From a candidate division WS1 bacterium (GTDB lineage: Bacteria > Armatimonadota > Zipacnadia > Zipacnadales > UBA5352), in NCBI GenBank assembly GCA_003566775.1, contig PXBW01000037.1, positions 1 to 47,827 on the forward strand: 47,827 nucleotides of DNA, read 5' to 3'. Position numbers and translations under genes: made by a program. Positions 8,136 through 16,946 of this stretch are shown one piece after another. Numbering within the stretch: position 1 is the stretch's first letter; every line of letters begins with the position of its first letter. A model generated the notes under the pieces. The model saw nothing but the letters and a program-made list of their open reading frames with translations, ran no database searches and was not told the origin of the DNA.

Positions 8136-8870
8136 TCAGTAGCTCACCTTGATCAGACTCAGCCCCTGCGGCGGCGCGACTGTCCTGCACCGGCAACGAT
8201 CTCGACTTCTCAGGATTCGCTGCACCTCAGTGACCGACAGCGCTCCGATGCCCGCATCCACCAGCGCCCCAACGAGCCGCCGCACCATCATGTAAAGGAA
8301 ACCATCCGCCTCCGCACGTATCTCCACCAGTTCACCGTGCCGCTCAACATCAAGACGCCTCAGATCCCGCACCGTGTCCTGTACCTCGCTGCCCGATGAA
8401 CTGAAGCCGACGAAATCGTGTCTCCCCCGCAAACTGCCGGCGGCCTCTCTCATCAGCGGCAAATCCAACGGCTTTGCCAGGTGCCACGCGTAACGCCCGA
8501 TGAACGGCGAAGGCAACTCCCGGTTCAGTACCCGGTAACCGTAGAGCTTCCCGAGCGCGTCGTAGCGCGGGTGGAACTCCTGCGGCACTTCACGAGCCTC
8601 AACAGCCGACACCGTATCCGGCAGGAGCCCGTTGAGTGCATGCACAATCCGCGCGGTCGGCACCGGACTTTCCGTGTCAAACGTTACGGTCTGCCCGAAG
8701 GCATGAACCCCGGCGTCGGTGCGTCCTGCCCCGAGGATCGTCACCGACTCGCCGAGCAGTCGGCTCAGCGCCTCCTCCAACTCAAGTTGCACGGTGGGCA
8801 ATCCGGGCTGTCGCTGGAAGCCGTGGTAATCGGTACCGTCGTACTGCACCACCAGCGATACCCTTCGCAT
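8136..8870 (-). CDS. truA: tRNA pseudouridine(38-40) synthase
   Basis: The protein has 244 residues, the usual TruA length. It isomerises uridines 38-40 in the tRNA anticodon stem-loop to pseudouridine. The catalytic Asp is at residue 52 in GAGRTDAGVHA. Other family motifs are YDGTDYHGFQRQP near the N-terminus, YRVLNRELPSPF, HDFVGFSSSGSE and FLYMMVRRLVGALVDAG near the C-terminus. It lies between rplQ and rplM with short gaps, the arrangement seen in many bacteria, and is co-transcribed with the ribosomal genes. Nothing appears truncated. Confidence 0.97.
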   Translation of the reverse strand: MRRVSLVVQYDGTDYHGFQRQPGLPTVQLELEEALSRLLGESVTILGAGRTDAGVHAFGQTVTFDTESPVPTARIVHALNGLLPDTVSAVEAREVPQEFHPRYDALGKLYGYRVLNRELPSPFIGRYAWHLAKPLDLPLMREAAGSLRGRHDFVGFSSSGSEVQDTVRDLRRLDVERHGELVEIRAEADGFLYMMVRRLVGALVDAGIGALSVTEVQRILRSRDRCRCRTVAPPQGLSLIKVSY

Positions 8871-8889
8871 CTGGTCACCCGCCGCAATC

Positions 8890-9243
8890 TCAGTCGGTCA
8901 ACTCCAGGATAGCCATCTCGGCATTGTCACCCGTCCGCCTGCCCGCGCGAATCACCCGCGTGTATCCGCCGTTGCGCTCGGCATACCGAGGCGCGACGTC
9001 CTCGAACAGATAGTCAACAAGATCCCTGTCACGAATCTTCTTCAGCACCTGGCGTCGCGCGTGAAGGTCGCCACCCTTTGCGGTGGAGATGAGCTTCTCC
9101 ACCATCCGTTGGGTCTCCTTGGCCTTCTGCACGGTTGTCTTGATGCGTCCATGACGCAGCAGCGAATCCATCTGACTGCGCAGCATGGCAAGGCGCTGAT
9201 CCGTCGGGCGCCCGAGTTTTCTGTGATCCTTGCGATGTCGCAT
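8890..9243 (-). CDS. rplQ: 50S ribosomal protein L17 (bL17)
   Basis: The product has 117 residues and begins [17 protein letters not shown], the invariant L17 start. It continues [69 protein letters not shown]17 sits near the exit of the 50S peptide tunnel. It is the last gene of the classical alpha operon, directly after rpoA. The 39-base gap to rpoA contains a small GC palindrome without a T tract. Confidence 0.97.
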   Translation of the reverse strand: MRHRKDHRKLGRPTDQRLAMLRSQMDSLLRHGRIKTTVQKAKETQRMVEKLISTAKGGDLHARRQVLKKIRDRDLVDYLFEDVAPRYAERNGGYTRVIRAGRRTGDNAEMAILELTD

Positions 9244-9282
9244 TATTATTCCTCACATGCGCCGCTCGCGGCGCCCGATGCT

Positions 9283-10269
9283 CTAACCGTCCTCTTCCTC
9301 GACAAGCTCTTCGGCCTCTTCAGGCTCCGCCAGCGTCAGATCGAGCGCGGCCAGATTCTCGATGACCTCCTCGAGCGACCGCTTCCCGAAGTTACGTATG
9401 TCCAGCAATTCGTCCTCGGTCTTCACCACCAGGTCGCCGACGGTGTTTATGTGCTCCTTCTTAAGGCAGTTGAAGGTTCGGACCGAGAAGTCCAACTCCT
9501 CAATAGGCTGGTTCAGTAGCTTGGCCTCAACCTCGTCCTCCTCGGGAACCTCCTCCACCTCTTCCTCCTCGGGCATCTCGATCTCCGCAAAGACCGTGAT
9601 GTACCCCACAAGTATCTCCGCGGCCTCACGAACCGCGTCTTCGGGGATGATAGTCCCGTCACCCCACACCTCAAGCATCAGCCGATCGAGATCCGTGCGG
9701 TGCCCGAGACGCGTGGGTTCAACACGATAGGTGCAGCGAGCGATCGGCGCGAACAAAGCGTCCAGCGCGATCACATCGCCGGGCCGCTTCTCGCGACCGG
9801 GCTCCTCAACTGGATGGTAGCCCGTATCTCGCGCGACCCACAGATCCATGTAAAGACTCGCGTCGTCATCGGTGATCGTCGCAATGTGGATGTCGGGGTT
9901 GATGATCTCGATGCCCGGAGGGCACTTGATGTCACCACCGACTATCTCACCTTCGCCCTCCGCCTCGATGTGGGCGATCTTCTCATCCTCATCATCCGCC
10001 TCCTCATGGAACTTGATCGCAAGCTCCTTGAGATTGAGGCATATCTCCGTGGCGTCCTCATAGACGCCATCGATGGTTGTGAAGGCGTGCGGGACCCCCT
10101 CGATCCTTACATCCGTCACCGCGGCCCCCGGTATGTGCGCCAGAAGCACGCGTCTGAACGCGCTTCCCAGCGTGTGCCCGAAACCCCTCTCCAGCGGCTC
10201 GATAGCAAACTTTCCGTACTTGTCGGAAAGCTCCAGCGCCACCATGCTGGGGGCGAGCTCCTCTATCAT
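9283..10269 (-). CDS. rpoA: DNA-directed RNA polymerase subunit alpha
   Basis: The protein has 328 residues. The N-terminal dimerisation and assembly domain contains FAIEPLERGFGHTLGSAFRRVLL, and the C-terminal domain contains IEELDFSVRTFNCLKKEHINTVGDL and NFGKRSLEEV, which contacts UP-element DNA and activators. The two are joined by an unusually acidic linker (nucleotides about 9528-9590, runs of Glu), and the C-terminus ends in EEAEELVEEEDG. The start is the ATG at 10269: AAGGAGAG precedes it by 6 bases and the sequence from MIEEL matches the family. A frame open to 10311 is a non-coding extension. It lies between rpsD and rplQ as in the standard alpha operon. Confidence 0.97.
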   Translation of the reverse strand: MIEELAPSMVALELSDKYGKFAIEPLERGFGHTLGSAFRRVLLAHIPGAAVTDVRIEGVPHAFTTIDGVYEDATEICLNLKELAIKFHEEADDEDEKIAHIEAEGEGEIVGGDIKCPPGIEIINPDIHIATITDDDASLYMDLWVARDTGYHPVEEPGREKRPGDVIALDALFAPIARCTYRVEPTRLGHRTDLDRLMLEVWGDGTIIPEDAVREAAEILVGYITVFAEIEMPEEEEVEEVPEEDEVEAKLLNQPIEELDFSVRTFNCLKKEHINTVGDLVVKTEDELLDIRNFGKRSLEEVIENLAALDLTLAEPEEAEELVEEEDG

Positions 10270-10311
10270 GGAAGACTCTCCTTCGTCGCCTGTTCCGGCC
10301 AACGCGACCAT

Positions 10312-10941
10312 TTAGCGCGAGTAGAATTCGACTACCTGCTGCTCGTCAACATCGACCTGAATGTCATCTGGTTCCGGCAGTCGCGTCACCGTGATTACTC
10401 GCCTGTCACTGTCAACATCCAGCCACTCCGGGGCGCTGTACCCCCGCTCGATGGCTGCGACCACAGGCTGCAGATCTCTGTGCCCCTCCCGCACCTCGAT
10501 CTCGTCACCCTCCTCGACGATTCGTGAGGGTATGTCGCAGATCGTGCCGTTCACGGTGATATGCCGATGACGCACAATCTGGCGAGCCTGATTCTGACTG
10601 GAGGCGAAGCCTCCCAGGCGAAGCACGCTGTCGAGACGTCGCTCGAGCAGCGACAGCAACACGAAGCCGGTCACGCCCTTCGCCTTCAGGGCCATGTCCA
10701 CGTAGCCTCGAAATTGCTTCTCCATCACGCCGTAGATCGTCCGCATCTTCTGCTTCTCACGAAGCTGCAGGGCGTAATCCGACGGCCGCCTGCGACCGCG
10801 CCGCTGACCACCCTGCTCGCCGGGCGGATAACTCTTCCTGTCCACCGCGCACTTGGGGCCGTGGCAGCGCTCGCCCTTCAGAAACAGCTTCTGTCCCTCG
10901 CGCCGGCATAGCCGACATACTGGTCCGGTATAACGCGCCAT
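10312..10941 (-). CDS. rpsD: 30S ribosomal protein S4 (uS4), zinc-finger form
   Basis: The product has 209 residues and begins MARYTGPVCRLCRREG. Four Cys in the first 31 residues (C-x2-C ... C-x4-C type) give the zinc-binding C+ form. The S4 RNA-binding domain is recognisable at SLLERRLDSVLRLGGFASSQNQARQIVRHRHITVNG. S4 initiates 30S assembly on the 16S 5' domain and in many bacteria represses its own operon. It lies directly before rpoA, consistent with the usual rpsM-rpsK-rpsD-rpoA order. I did not identify an S4-binding leader structure here. Confidence 0.97.
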   Translation of the reverse strand: MARYTGPVCRLCRREGQKLFLKGERCHGPKCAVDRKSYPPGEQGGQRRGRRRPSDYALQLREKQKMRTIYGVMEKQFRGYVDMALKAKGVTGFVLLSLLERRLDSVLRLGGFASSQNQARQIVRHRHITVNGTICDIPSRIVEEGDEIEVREGHRDLQPVVAAIERGYSAPEWLDVDSDRRVITVTRLPEPDDIQVDVDEQQVVEFYSR

Positions 10942-11007
10942 CTAACCTTTCACCTCCGCAGGCGACCGTGCGGCCCTCGGGACGCCGGCCTGCCTGCTGC
11001 TGCACTC

Positions 11008-11463
11008 CTACATTCGTCGTCGCTTTTTCGGACGGCAGCCGTTATGCGGCTGCGGTGTTATGTCCTTGATCTCGCCTACGTCCATCCCGACACCCTGCAT
11101 CGCTCGAACCGCGGTCTCCCGGCCCGATCCCGGCCCCTTCGTGAACACCTCGAGCCGGCGGATGCCGATATCCATCGCCTTGCGCGCGGCATTCTCGGCC
11201 GCAAGCTGAGCCGCGAAGGGCGTCCCCTTCCGGGTGCCCTCAAAGCCCACCGTGCCGCCGCTGGCCCACGTTACCGTGTTCCCGCGTTCATCGGTGATCG
11301 TGATGATCGTATTGTTAAACGTTGACTTGATGTACGCCCTGCCCCGCGCACCCCTGCCGCGCCCGCGCTGCGCGCGCTGTCTCTCGGTTGACTCCGCCTG
11401 CTCGGCCGTAGGCGCTGCTTCCTCTTCCTCAGGCGCTGAGGCCTGCTCGCGCTCGTCTGCCAT
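11008..11463 (-). CDS. rpsK: 30S ribosomal protein S11 (uS11) with acidic N-terminal extension
   Basis: The product has 151 residues, against about 125-130 usually. Residues 1-40 are an extra segment, first Glu/Ala-rich and then Arg/Gly-rich ([13 protein letters not shown]). The conserved body follows: [59 protein letters not shown] and the [14 protein letters not shown]-terminus. S11 lies in the 30S platform beside the mRNA path. The reading frame, a start behind GGAGG-like AGGAGGCAAGAGC, and short gaps to rpsM and rpsD support expression as given. Confidence 0.96.
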   Translation of the reverse strand: MADEREQASAPEEEEAAPTAEQAESTERQRAQRGRGRGARGRAYIKSTFNNTIITITDERGNTVTWASGGTVGFEGTRKGTPFAAQLAAENAARKAMDIGIRRLEVFTKGPGSGRETAVRAMQGVGMDVGEIKDITPQPHNGCRPKKRRRM

Positions 11464-11506
11464 GCTCTTGCCTCCTGTATGATCTCACCGGACACGACCG
11501 CTACCA

Positions 11507-11890
11507 TCAGGTCTTCGCGGTGGGCTGTCGCCTTCCGGCCACGGTCTTCCTCTTACCCTTACGAGTGCGCGCATTCGTCCGCGTGCGCTGACCCCGCACG
11601 GGCAGTCCACGCCGATGCCTCTGACCGCGATATGTCCCGGTCTCGATCAAACGCTGGATGTTCGCGGCAACCTCACGCCGCTTGTCTCCCTCGATCGTGT
11701 AATCGCGATCTATGATCTCGCGCACTCGCGCCGCTTCCTGTTCCGTCAGATCGCGCATCTTCGTCTGTGGATCGATCTGTGCCTGCTCGCGAATCCGCTT
11801 CGCCGTCGAGCGCCCGATACCGTAAATATACGTCAGGGCAATCTCGACCCGCTTATTCGCAGGCAGATCTACGCCGGCAATTCTGGGCAC
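11507..11890 (-). CDS. rpsM: 30S ribosomal protein S13 (uS13)
   Basis: The product has 127 residues and begins [30 protein letters not shown]. It includes the basic C-terminal motif [26 protein letters not shown]13 contacts the 50S subunit and P-site tRNA at the head of the 30S subunit. The length and all family motifs are ordinary. It follows rpmJ by about 50 bases and precedes rpsK, as in the standard alpha operon. Confidence 0.97.
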   Translation of the reverse strand: MPRIAGVDLPANKRVEIALTYIYGIGRSTAKRIREQAQIDPQTKMRDLTEQEAARVREIIDRDYTIEGDKRREVAANIQRLIETGTYRGQRHRRGLPVRGQRTRTNARTRKGKRKTVAGRRQPTAKT

Positions 11891-11942
11891 GGAAAATCCT
11901 CCTCCATCGTATTCAGTGTTGACGCTCGCATCGTGACACGCA

Positions 11943-12056
11943 TTAACCCTGCCGCTGCTTGTGCCGCGGATTCGAACAGACTACATGCACGACGCCCTTG
12001 CGCCGGATTATCTTGCACTTGTCGCAACGCCTCTTCACTGACGACTGTACCTTCAC
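11943..12056 (-). CDS. rpmJ: 50S ribosomal protein L36 (bL36), zinc-binding form
   Basis: This very short gene encodes 37 residues: [20 protein letters not shown] followed by a segment ending [11 protein letters not shown]. The C-x2-C ... C-x4-H ligands show the zinc-binding C+ form. The start is taken as the GTG at 12056, because AGGAG lies 9 bases upstream and this gives the canonical 37-residue protein. An in-frame ATG at 12065 abuts the ribosome-binding site and is unlikely to be used. It sits between infA and rpsM as usual. Confidence 0.95.
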   Translation of the reverse strand: MKVQSSVKRRCDKCKIIRRKGVVHVVCSNPRHKQRQG

Positions 12057-12106
12057 TACCACCATCTCCTCATAAGAAGGCGAAGAGTTGCAGGACGCAC
12101 TGCTCT

Positions 12107-12129
12107 CAGGGCGATATCACGCCGCCCTG
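12107..12129 (-). other. Stem-loop between infA and rpmJ
   Basis: A 7-bp perfect inverted repeat (CAGGGCG / CGCCCTG) with a 9-base loop lies in the 136-base infA-rpmJ spacer, the longest gap in this part of the operon. There is no T tract, so it is not an obvious terminator. An mRNA processing or control role is only a guess. Confidence 0.3.
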
Positions 12130-12192
12130 ATCATGTACGCAGTGATCCCCTTGCCGCACCACGAGCGAGCCTCGTCAAATGACCGCTCCTCG

Positions 12193-12435
12193 TTACTTGT
12201 GCAGCCAGACGATCCGCCCGCGCGACAGATCGTACGGCGATATCTCCACCGTAACCTGGTCGCCCGGCATGATGCGGATATACCTCATGCGGATCTTGCC
12301 GCAGACATGAGCCAGAAGTTCGTGCCCGTTCTCCAACTCAACCTTAAACACCGCGTCCGGAAGCTTCTCCATCACGGTGCCCAGCACGCGAAGCATCTTA
12401 GGCTCTTTCTTCTGCTTGGTCTGCTTCTTCGCCAT
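12193..12435 (-). CDS. infA: Translation initiation factor IF-1
   Basis: The product has 80 residues. A Lys-rich start ([13 protein letters not shown]) is followed by the S1-like OB fold: [62 protein letters not shown]-1 binds the 30S A site during initiation. It is a few residues longer than the usual 71-73 because of the basic N-terminus. It lies between map and rpmJ as in many Gram-positive-like alpha operons. Confidence 0.97.
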   Translation of the reverse strand: MAKKQTKQKKEPKMLRVLGTVMEKLPDAVFKVELENGHELLAHVCGKIRMRYIRIMPGDQVTVEISPYDLSRGRIVWLHK

Positions 12436-12466
12436 AAGTTTATCGTGCCTCTTTTTCTTGCGCCTC

Positions 12467-13255
12467 TCAGGGCGCTGTCAGTATCCAGTGGCCGTCATCT
12501 GTGACTGCCACTGTGTGCTCGAAATGTGCTGAAAGACTCCCGTCACGGGTGCGGACCTTCCATCCGTCCGCATCCTGACATACATCTGCTCCCCCTGCGT
12601 TCACCATCGGCTCTATCGCCAGGGTCATTCCGGCCTGCAACTCGACCTCGTAACACGCTCGATCCGCATCATCGACAAAGTTGGGCACCTGTGGCGGCTC
12701 ATGTATCTCGGAGCCGATACCGTGCCCGATCAATGCCCGCACCACGCTGAAGCCCGCGCCCTCGGCATGACCCTGCACCGCGGTGGCGACGTCCCGGATC
12801 GTGTTGCCCGGCTCCACCTGCTCGATCGCAAGCTGAAGTGACTCCCGGGTCACCTCAATCAGCCGCTGCGCCTCCCCGCCGATCTCTCCCACGCCCACGG
12901 TGAACGCCCCGTCGGCATGATATCCTTCCCACATCACGCCCAGATCCGCCCCGAAGATGTCGCCCTCCTCGAGGACCTCATCCTCGGACGGAATGCCGTG
13001 AACGACTACCTCGTTCACCTGTGAACAGATCGTCGCCGGATAGCCCTGATAGCCCTTGAAAGATGGCTTCGCCCCGGCGTCGAGAATAGTCTCCTCGGCA
13101 ATACAGTCAAGCTGCGCGCTTGTCACACCTGGAGCGATCGCCTCACGCAGTCGCGCGATCGTCCGCGCATGTATCTTCCCAGCGTGGCGCATGGTCTCCA
13201 GTTCGGTCTGCGTCTTCAGACGCGGCTGTTCACCTACTATGCGTGGTGAGAACAT
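12467..13255 (-). CDS. map: Methionine aminopeptidase, type I
   Basis: The protein has 262 residues. It removes the initiator Met from nascent proteins. All five metal ligands are visible: Asp104 (FGADLGVMW), Asp115 ([11 protein letters not shown]), His178 ([14 protein letters not shown]), Glu215 (LAIEPM) and Glu246 (HFEHTVAV). The N-terminus carries about 15 residues more than the usual start before [12 protein letters not shown]. The gene begins two bases after the adk stop codon, so translation is probably coupled. The secY-adk-map-infA order is the common one. Confidence 0.97.
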   Translation of the reverse strand: MFSPRIVGEQPRLKTQTELETMRHAGKIHARTIARLREAIAPGVTSAQLDCIAEETILDAGAKPSFKGYQGYPATICSQVNEVVVHGIPSEDEVLEEGDIFGADLGVMWEGYHADGAFTVGVGEIGGEAQRLIEVTRESLQLAIEQVEPGNTIRDVATAVQGHAEGAGFSVVRALIGHGIGSEIHEPPQVPNFVDDADRACYEVELQAGMTLAIEPMVNAGGADVCQDADGWKVRTRDGSLSAHFEHTVAVTDDGHWILTAP

Positions 13256-13257
13256 CC

Positions 13258-13923
13258 TCAGCCCCGCACTGCGGGCAGCACACGCTCGGCGATCTCCTCC
13301 GGCGGTCCCTCTCCGGAGATTTGCGCGAGAAGTCCGCGCTCGTCATAGTAATCGATAAGCGGCTCAGTCTGATCGGCATACACTCTCAGCCGCTCCCGGA
13401 TGGCCTCGGGCCGATCGTCGCTTCGCTGCTCGATCTCCCCGTTACATTCCGGCTTCGGGCAGACGCCTCCGTCCTCAACATCGGAGTAATCGATATGGTA
13501 GATCTCACCGCACTCGGAGCATACCCGCCGACCGGCCAGTCGCCGCACCAGTTCTTCCTCACTCACATCGAGGTTGATGACCTTCAGCGGCTCGCGGTCC
13601 AGTTCATCGAGCACTTCCTCCAGAGCTTCCGCCTGCGGCACAGTCCGCGGGAAGCCGTCGAGCAGAAAGCCGTCCTCGCAGTCGGGCTCTGCCAGACGCT
13701 CGCGAGCGATAGCGATCACCAACTCGTCCGGGACCAGTTCGCCGCGGTCCATGTAGCCCTTCGCCTGCTGGCCAAGCTCGGTCCCCTCCGCCACCGCCAT
13801 CCGGAGTATGTCGCCGGTGGAGATATGCGGTATGCCCAACTCCTCCGAGAGCATCTTCGCCTGGGTGCCCTTTCCGGCTCCGGGTGCGCCCAGCATTACC
13901 AGATTGTGCTCTTTCCCTGCCAT
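13258..13923 (-). CDS. adk: Adenylate kinase, zinc LID form
   Basis: The protein has 221 residues and interconverts ATP plus AMP with two ADP. The P-loop is GAPGAGKGTQ near residue 13; the AMP-binding segment is STGDILRMAV, and DGFPRTVPQAEAL is the family signature. The LID has CSEC and CPKPEC pairs, giving a four-Cys zinc site as in Bacillus-type enzymes. The ATG at 13923 is preferred over the TTG one codon upstream. It lies directly after secY and is followed at once by map. Confidence 0.97.
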   Translation of the reverse strand: MAGKEHNLVMLGAPGAGKGTQAKMLSEELGIPHISTGDILRMAVAEGTELGQQAKGYMDRGELVPDELVIAIARERLAEPDCEDGFLLDGFPRTVPQAEALEEVLDELDREPLKVINLDVSEEELVRRLAGRRVCSECGEIYHIDYSDVEDGGVCPKPECNGEIEQRSDDRPEAIRERLRVYADQTEPLIDYYDERGLLAQISGEGPPEEIAERVLPAVRG

Positions 13924-13938
13924 CAATCCCCGCTCCCT

Positions 13939-15273
13939 CTACTTCAAGAAGCCCTTGTAATGACGCATCAGCAACTGCGCCTCGATCTGTTGCGTGGTGT
14001 GAAGCGCCACGCCCACTACGATCAGCAGCGAGGTCCCTCCAACAAGAGTGAAGGTCGTCACACCGGTAATGTCACCCACATAGAATTGCATCAGCGCCAC
14101 CACACCCAGGAACAGCGCGCCCGCCAGCGTGATACGGTAGAGTATCCTGTCGAGGTAGTCACGCGTGCTCTGTCCCGGACGTATCCCTGGAACCGCTCCA
14201 CCGTTCTTCTGCAGATTCTCCGAGATCTGCTCCGGGTTGAAGGTGACCGCGGTGTAGAAGTACGTGAATATGATCACCAGCACGAAATAGAGGAAGGACG
14301 CGAAGATATTCTCACCCGGTGAGGTAAACTGCACCAGCGAGAACATCGCCCTGCTAACCGCCTCTTCTCCGATACGGAAGGTCTCTGCAATCCGTGCCGT
14401 CATGGCCGGGGAACTCAGACCCTGAGCGATCTGCCCGGGGAACATCGCCACCGAGATGGCGAAGATAATCGGCATAACCCCCGCCTGATTCACCTTCAGC
14501 GGAAGGTAGCTGGTCTGTCCACCGTACACCCGCTGCCCGCGCACCCGCTTCGCATACTGCACCGGGATCTTACGCTCCGCCTGCTCGAAGATCACGATCA
14601 CATAAACCGTGGCGTACATGATGATCCCGAGGAACGCGATATTGGCCAGCGAGATCTCTCCACCCTGCAGGAGACGGACCGTCGCTGCGACCTCCTGAGG
14701 CATGTAGGTGATGATTCCCGCGAAAATCAGAATCGACACGCCCTGCCCGATGCCGTGCTCGGTCACAAGATCGGCCATCCACATCAGGAAACACGTGCCC
14801 GCGACCAGCATCAACACCACGTAGAGCATGAGCAGCGTGTCGCCGATGAACGCCTGGTTACCGCGCAGGAAGGCGATCATCCCGAACGCCTGCAGCACGC
14901 AGACCACGAGTGTGAGATACTTCGTCCACGCGTTGATCTTCTGTCGCCCGTACTCGCCCTCCTTCTGAAGCTCTTCGAGGGCAGGGATCGCCATCGCCAG
15001 AAGCTGCATGATAATCGCCGCAGAGATATAGGGCATTATGCCAAGCGCCATCACTGAGAAGCGCCGCAGCGATCCTCCCGCGAAGGCGTCGAGTAGTTCG
15101 CCGAGCCCGCCAACGCCGCGGAAAAGCTGCTCGAGCTGTGCCCTGTCTATCCCCGGCAGCGGTACGTGCGCGCATGCCACATAGACGCCGAGCATAGCGA
15201 ATACGAACAGTATCCGCTTGCGCAGGTCCGGAACGCGCATCGCCTGTGCGAAGGAAGACAATCGCTCTCTCAT
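13939..15273 (-). CDS. secY: Protein translocase subunit SecY
   Basis: The protein has 444 residues with about ten membrane spans, forming the channel of the SecYEG translocon. Recognisable parts are the plug and first loop region ([16 protein letters not shown]), [15 protein letters not shown] in TM2, [50 protein letters not shown], and the cytoplasmic loop ending [31 protein letters not shown]. The start codon overlaps the rplO stop by four bases (ATGA), so translation is coupled. It is the last gene of the spc section and precedes adk. Confidence 0.97.
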   Translation of the reverse strand: MRERLSSFAQAMRVPDLRKRILFVFAMLGVYVACAHVPLPGIDRAQLEQLFRGVGGLGELLDAFAGGSLRRFSVMALGIMPYISAAIIMQLLAMAIPALEELQKEGEYGRQKINAWTKYLTLVVCVLQAFGMIAFLRGNQAFIGDTLLMLYVVLMLVAGTCFLMWMADLVTEHGIGQGVSILIFAGIITYMPQEVAATVRLLQGGEISLANIAFLGIIMYATVYVIVIFEQAERKIPVQYAKRVRGQRVYGGQTSYLPLKVNQAGVMPIIFAISVAMFPGQIAQGLSSPAMTARIAETFRIGEEAVSRAMFSLVQFTSPGENIFASFLYFVLVIIFTYFYTAVTFNPEQISENLQKNGGAVPGIRPGQSTRDYLDRILYRITLAGALFLGVVALMQFYVGDITGVTTFTLVGGTSLLIVVGVALHTTQQIEAQLLMRHYKGFLK

Positions 15274-15734
15274 TCGTCGATCACCTCCACGAGGCCGTCC
15301 GCGGCCTCGATCTTCTCGCGTGCCGAGGCGCTGAAAGCGTGCGCCCGCACTGTCAACGGCCGGTCAATCTCGCCGGTCCCGAGAATCTTGACACCGTCAA
15401 GAACCTTGCTGATCAGGCCGCAGGCGAGCAGCGCCTCAGGTGTCACCTCGGCGTCCGCCTCGAACTTCTCGCCCAGGCTGCCCACATTGACCACCGCGTA
15501 CTCCCTGCGGAAGATGCCGATATTGTGCGCAGCGCTTGAGATACCGCGCAGAGTCGGGACTCGCCGATACAGCGGCGTCTGTCCACCCTCAAAGCCGGGG
15601 GCGATACTCGACCTGTGCTTCTGCCCCTTCTCACCACGCCCGGCAGTCTTACCCTGGCCCGCGGCGATTCCCCGGCCAACGCGCTTTTTCGACTTACGTC
15701 CTCTCTTGTTCGGGCGAAGGCTTCCAAGATCCAT
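15270..15734 (-). CDS. rplO: 50S ribosomal protein L15 (uL15)
   Basis: The product has 154 residues, starting [22 protein letters not shown] and containing [17 protein letters not shown] and [17 protein letters not shown], the signature of L15. The C-terminal half is the globular domain ([11 protein letters not shown] ... [17 protein letters not shown]). The ATG at 15734 is chosen because it gives the usual start behind AGGAG; the frame is open further upstream without coding signs. It overlaps secY by four bases and follows rpmD. Confidence 0.97.
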   Translation of the reverse strand: MDLGSLRPNKRGRKSKKRVGRGIAAGQGKTAGRGEKGQKHRSSIAPGFEGGQTPLYRRVPTLRGISSAAHNIGIFRREYAVVNVGSLGEKFEADAEVTPEALLACGLISKVLDGVKILGTGEIDRPLTVRAHAFSASAREKIEAADGLVEVIDE

Positions 15735-15750
15735 CACAAAAACGCTCCTA

Positions 15751-15939
15751 TTACCCTTCTGCGGGTTCGATTTCAACAAGATGGGAGACCGTGCGAATCA
15801 TCCCTCGCATCGCCTCGTTGTCCGGCACCACATTGCTCTGTCCGATGCCGCGCAGGCCGAGCGAACGAACCGTCTCACGAAGTTTCGGCTTGACGCCGAT
15901 CGTACTGCGCCTCTGCGTCCCCTTTATGCTGTCAGCCAT
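15751..15939 (-). CDS. rpmD: 50S ribosomal protein L30 (uL30)
   Basis: The product has 62 residues, the normal length of bacterial L30. It reads [20 protein letters not shown], then [23 protein letters not shown] and HLVEIEP, all diagnostic. In nearly all bacteria this gene follows rpsE; here it starts only 14 bases after the rplR stop codon, so rpsE is missing from its expected position. The ATG at 15939 has a weak GA-rich leader in front of it. Confidence 0.95.
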   Translation of the reverse strand: MADSIKGTQRRSTIGVKPKLRETVRSLGLRGIGQSNVVPDNEAMRGMIRTVSHLVEIEPAEG

Positions 15940-15953
15940 GATCTCTCGCCACC

Positions 15954-16325
15954 CTAAAAGTCCAGTCCTGCTTCTCGAGCCGCGTCCGCAAGCGCGGCGA
16001 CTCGACCATGATACTTCCGCCCGCCGGTATCGAAGCACACCTGCTCGATGTCCTGCGCAAGCGCACGTTCGGCGATTACACGTCCGACCACCTTTGCGGC
16101 GTCACTATTGATCGTGGAGGCATCGCACTGGTCCGCGACCTCGTCCTCCACCGTTGCCGCCGAGACCATCGTCTCTCCGGCCCAGTCATCCACAACCTGT
16201 GTGTAGATATGGTTCAGACTGATGAACACCGCCAGCCTTGGCCTCTCGGGCGTGCCGACCAGCTTACGGCGGCCACGCATGTGCCGCTTCTTCCTCTGTG
16301 CTTTTCGATCTACTTCAGCTTTCAC
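15954..16325 (-). CDS. rplR: 50S ribosomal protein L18 (uL18)
   Basis: The product has 123 residues and carries the basic N-terminus KAQRKKRHMRGRRKLVGTPERPRLAVFISLNHIYTQVV and the C-terminal FDTGGRKYHGRVAALADAAREAGLDF signature. L18 binds 5S rRNA. Both ends of the protein are intact, so the loss of rpsE just downstream has not damaged it. It follows rplF by about 40 bases. Confidence 0.97.
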   Translation of the reverse strand: MKAEVDRKAQRKKRHMRGRRKLVGTPERPRLAVFISLNHIYTQVVDDWAGETMVSAATVEDEVADQCDASTINSDAAKVVGRVIAERALAQDIEQVCFDTGGRKYHGRVAALADAAREAGLDF

Positions 16326-16367
16326 TTATGACACCTCGGCGTCGTCGCCGCCTGGGATTGAACCGTC

Positions 16368-16922
16368 TTACATATCCGCTCCGACCTTCGCAGCCTTACC
16401 GGCCTTGCGCCGGATATGCTCACCTTCATACCGCACGCCCTTGCCCTTGTAGGGCTCGGCCGGGCGCGACATCCTTATCTCTGCCGCCAACTGTCCCACC
16501 TTCTGCTTGTCGGCGCCTCGGACGATCACCTTCGTGTTCTCCTCCACCGCAACCTCAACGCCCTCCGGAGGATCGAAGATCACCTCATGGGAGAACCCGA
16601 GCCGCATGACGAGCTTCGTCCCATCCATCTCCGCCCGATAGCCAATGCCGTGGATCTCCAGCCTCTTCTCAAAGCCCTCGGTCACGCCCTCGATCATGTT
16701 CGCCAGAAGCGCGCGAGTCAGGCCGTGGAGGGAACGATCCTCTCGATTGTCGCTCGGTCGCTCAATGCTGATCACATCGTCCGCCAGCGCGATATCCATC
16801 CGCCTGTTCAACTGCTGCGTCAGTTCGCCGTTCGGTCCGCGAACTGTCGCGACATTGCGATCATCGATGTCCACCGAAACTCCGCTCGGTACCTCGATGG
16901 GCATACTTCCTATCCTGGACAT
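16368..16922 (-). CDS. rplF: 50S ribosomal protein L6 (uL6)
   Basis: The product has 184 residues, starting MSRIGSMPIEVPSGVSVDI. Two L6 repeats are visible, and the C-terminal RNA-binding motif appears as MSRPAEPYKGKGVRYEGEHIRRKAGKAAK. L6 lies near the sarcin-ricin loop and elongation-factor site. The length is ordinary. It lies between rpsH and rplR as in the standard spc operon. Confidence 0.97.
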   Translation of the reverse strand: MSRIGSMPIEVPSGVSVDIDDRNVATVRGPNGELTQQLNRRMDIALADDVISIERPSDNREDRSLHGLTRALLANMIEGVTEGFEKRLEIHGIGYRAEMDGTKLVMRLGFSHEVIFDPPEGVEVAVEENTKVIVRGADKQKVGQLAAEIRMSRPAEPYKGKGVRYEGEHIRRKAGKAAKVGADM

Positions 16923-16946
16923 GGTGCAAATCTCCCTGTCGAAGGT

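Noticed and set aside
9259-9274. GC palindrome (GCGCCGC/GCGGCGC) between rpoA and rplQ as a terminator
   Set aside because: The loop is only two bases and there is no T tract; the operon clearly continues through rplQ, truA, rplM and rpsI.
13120-14322. A 400-codon plus-strand open frame opposite map, adk and secY
   Set aside because: It spans three well-identified genes on the other strand and has no coding signature of its own.
15940-16330. Possible hidden or frameshifted rpsE around rplR/rpmD
   Set aside because: All frames were read; rplR and rpmD are complete and no S5 motif appears between or inside them.
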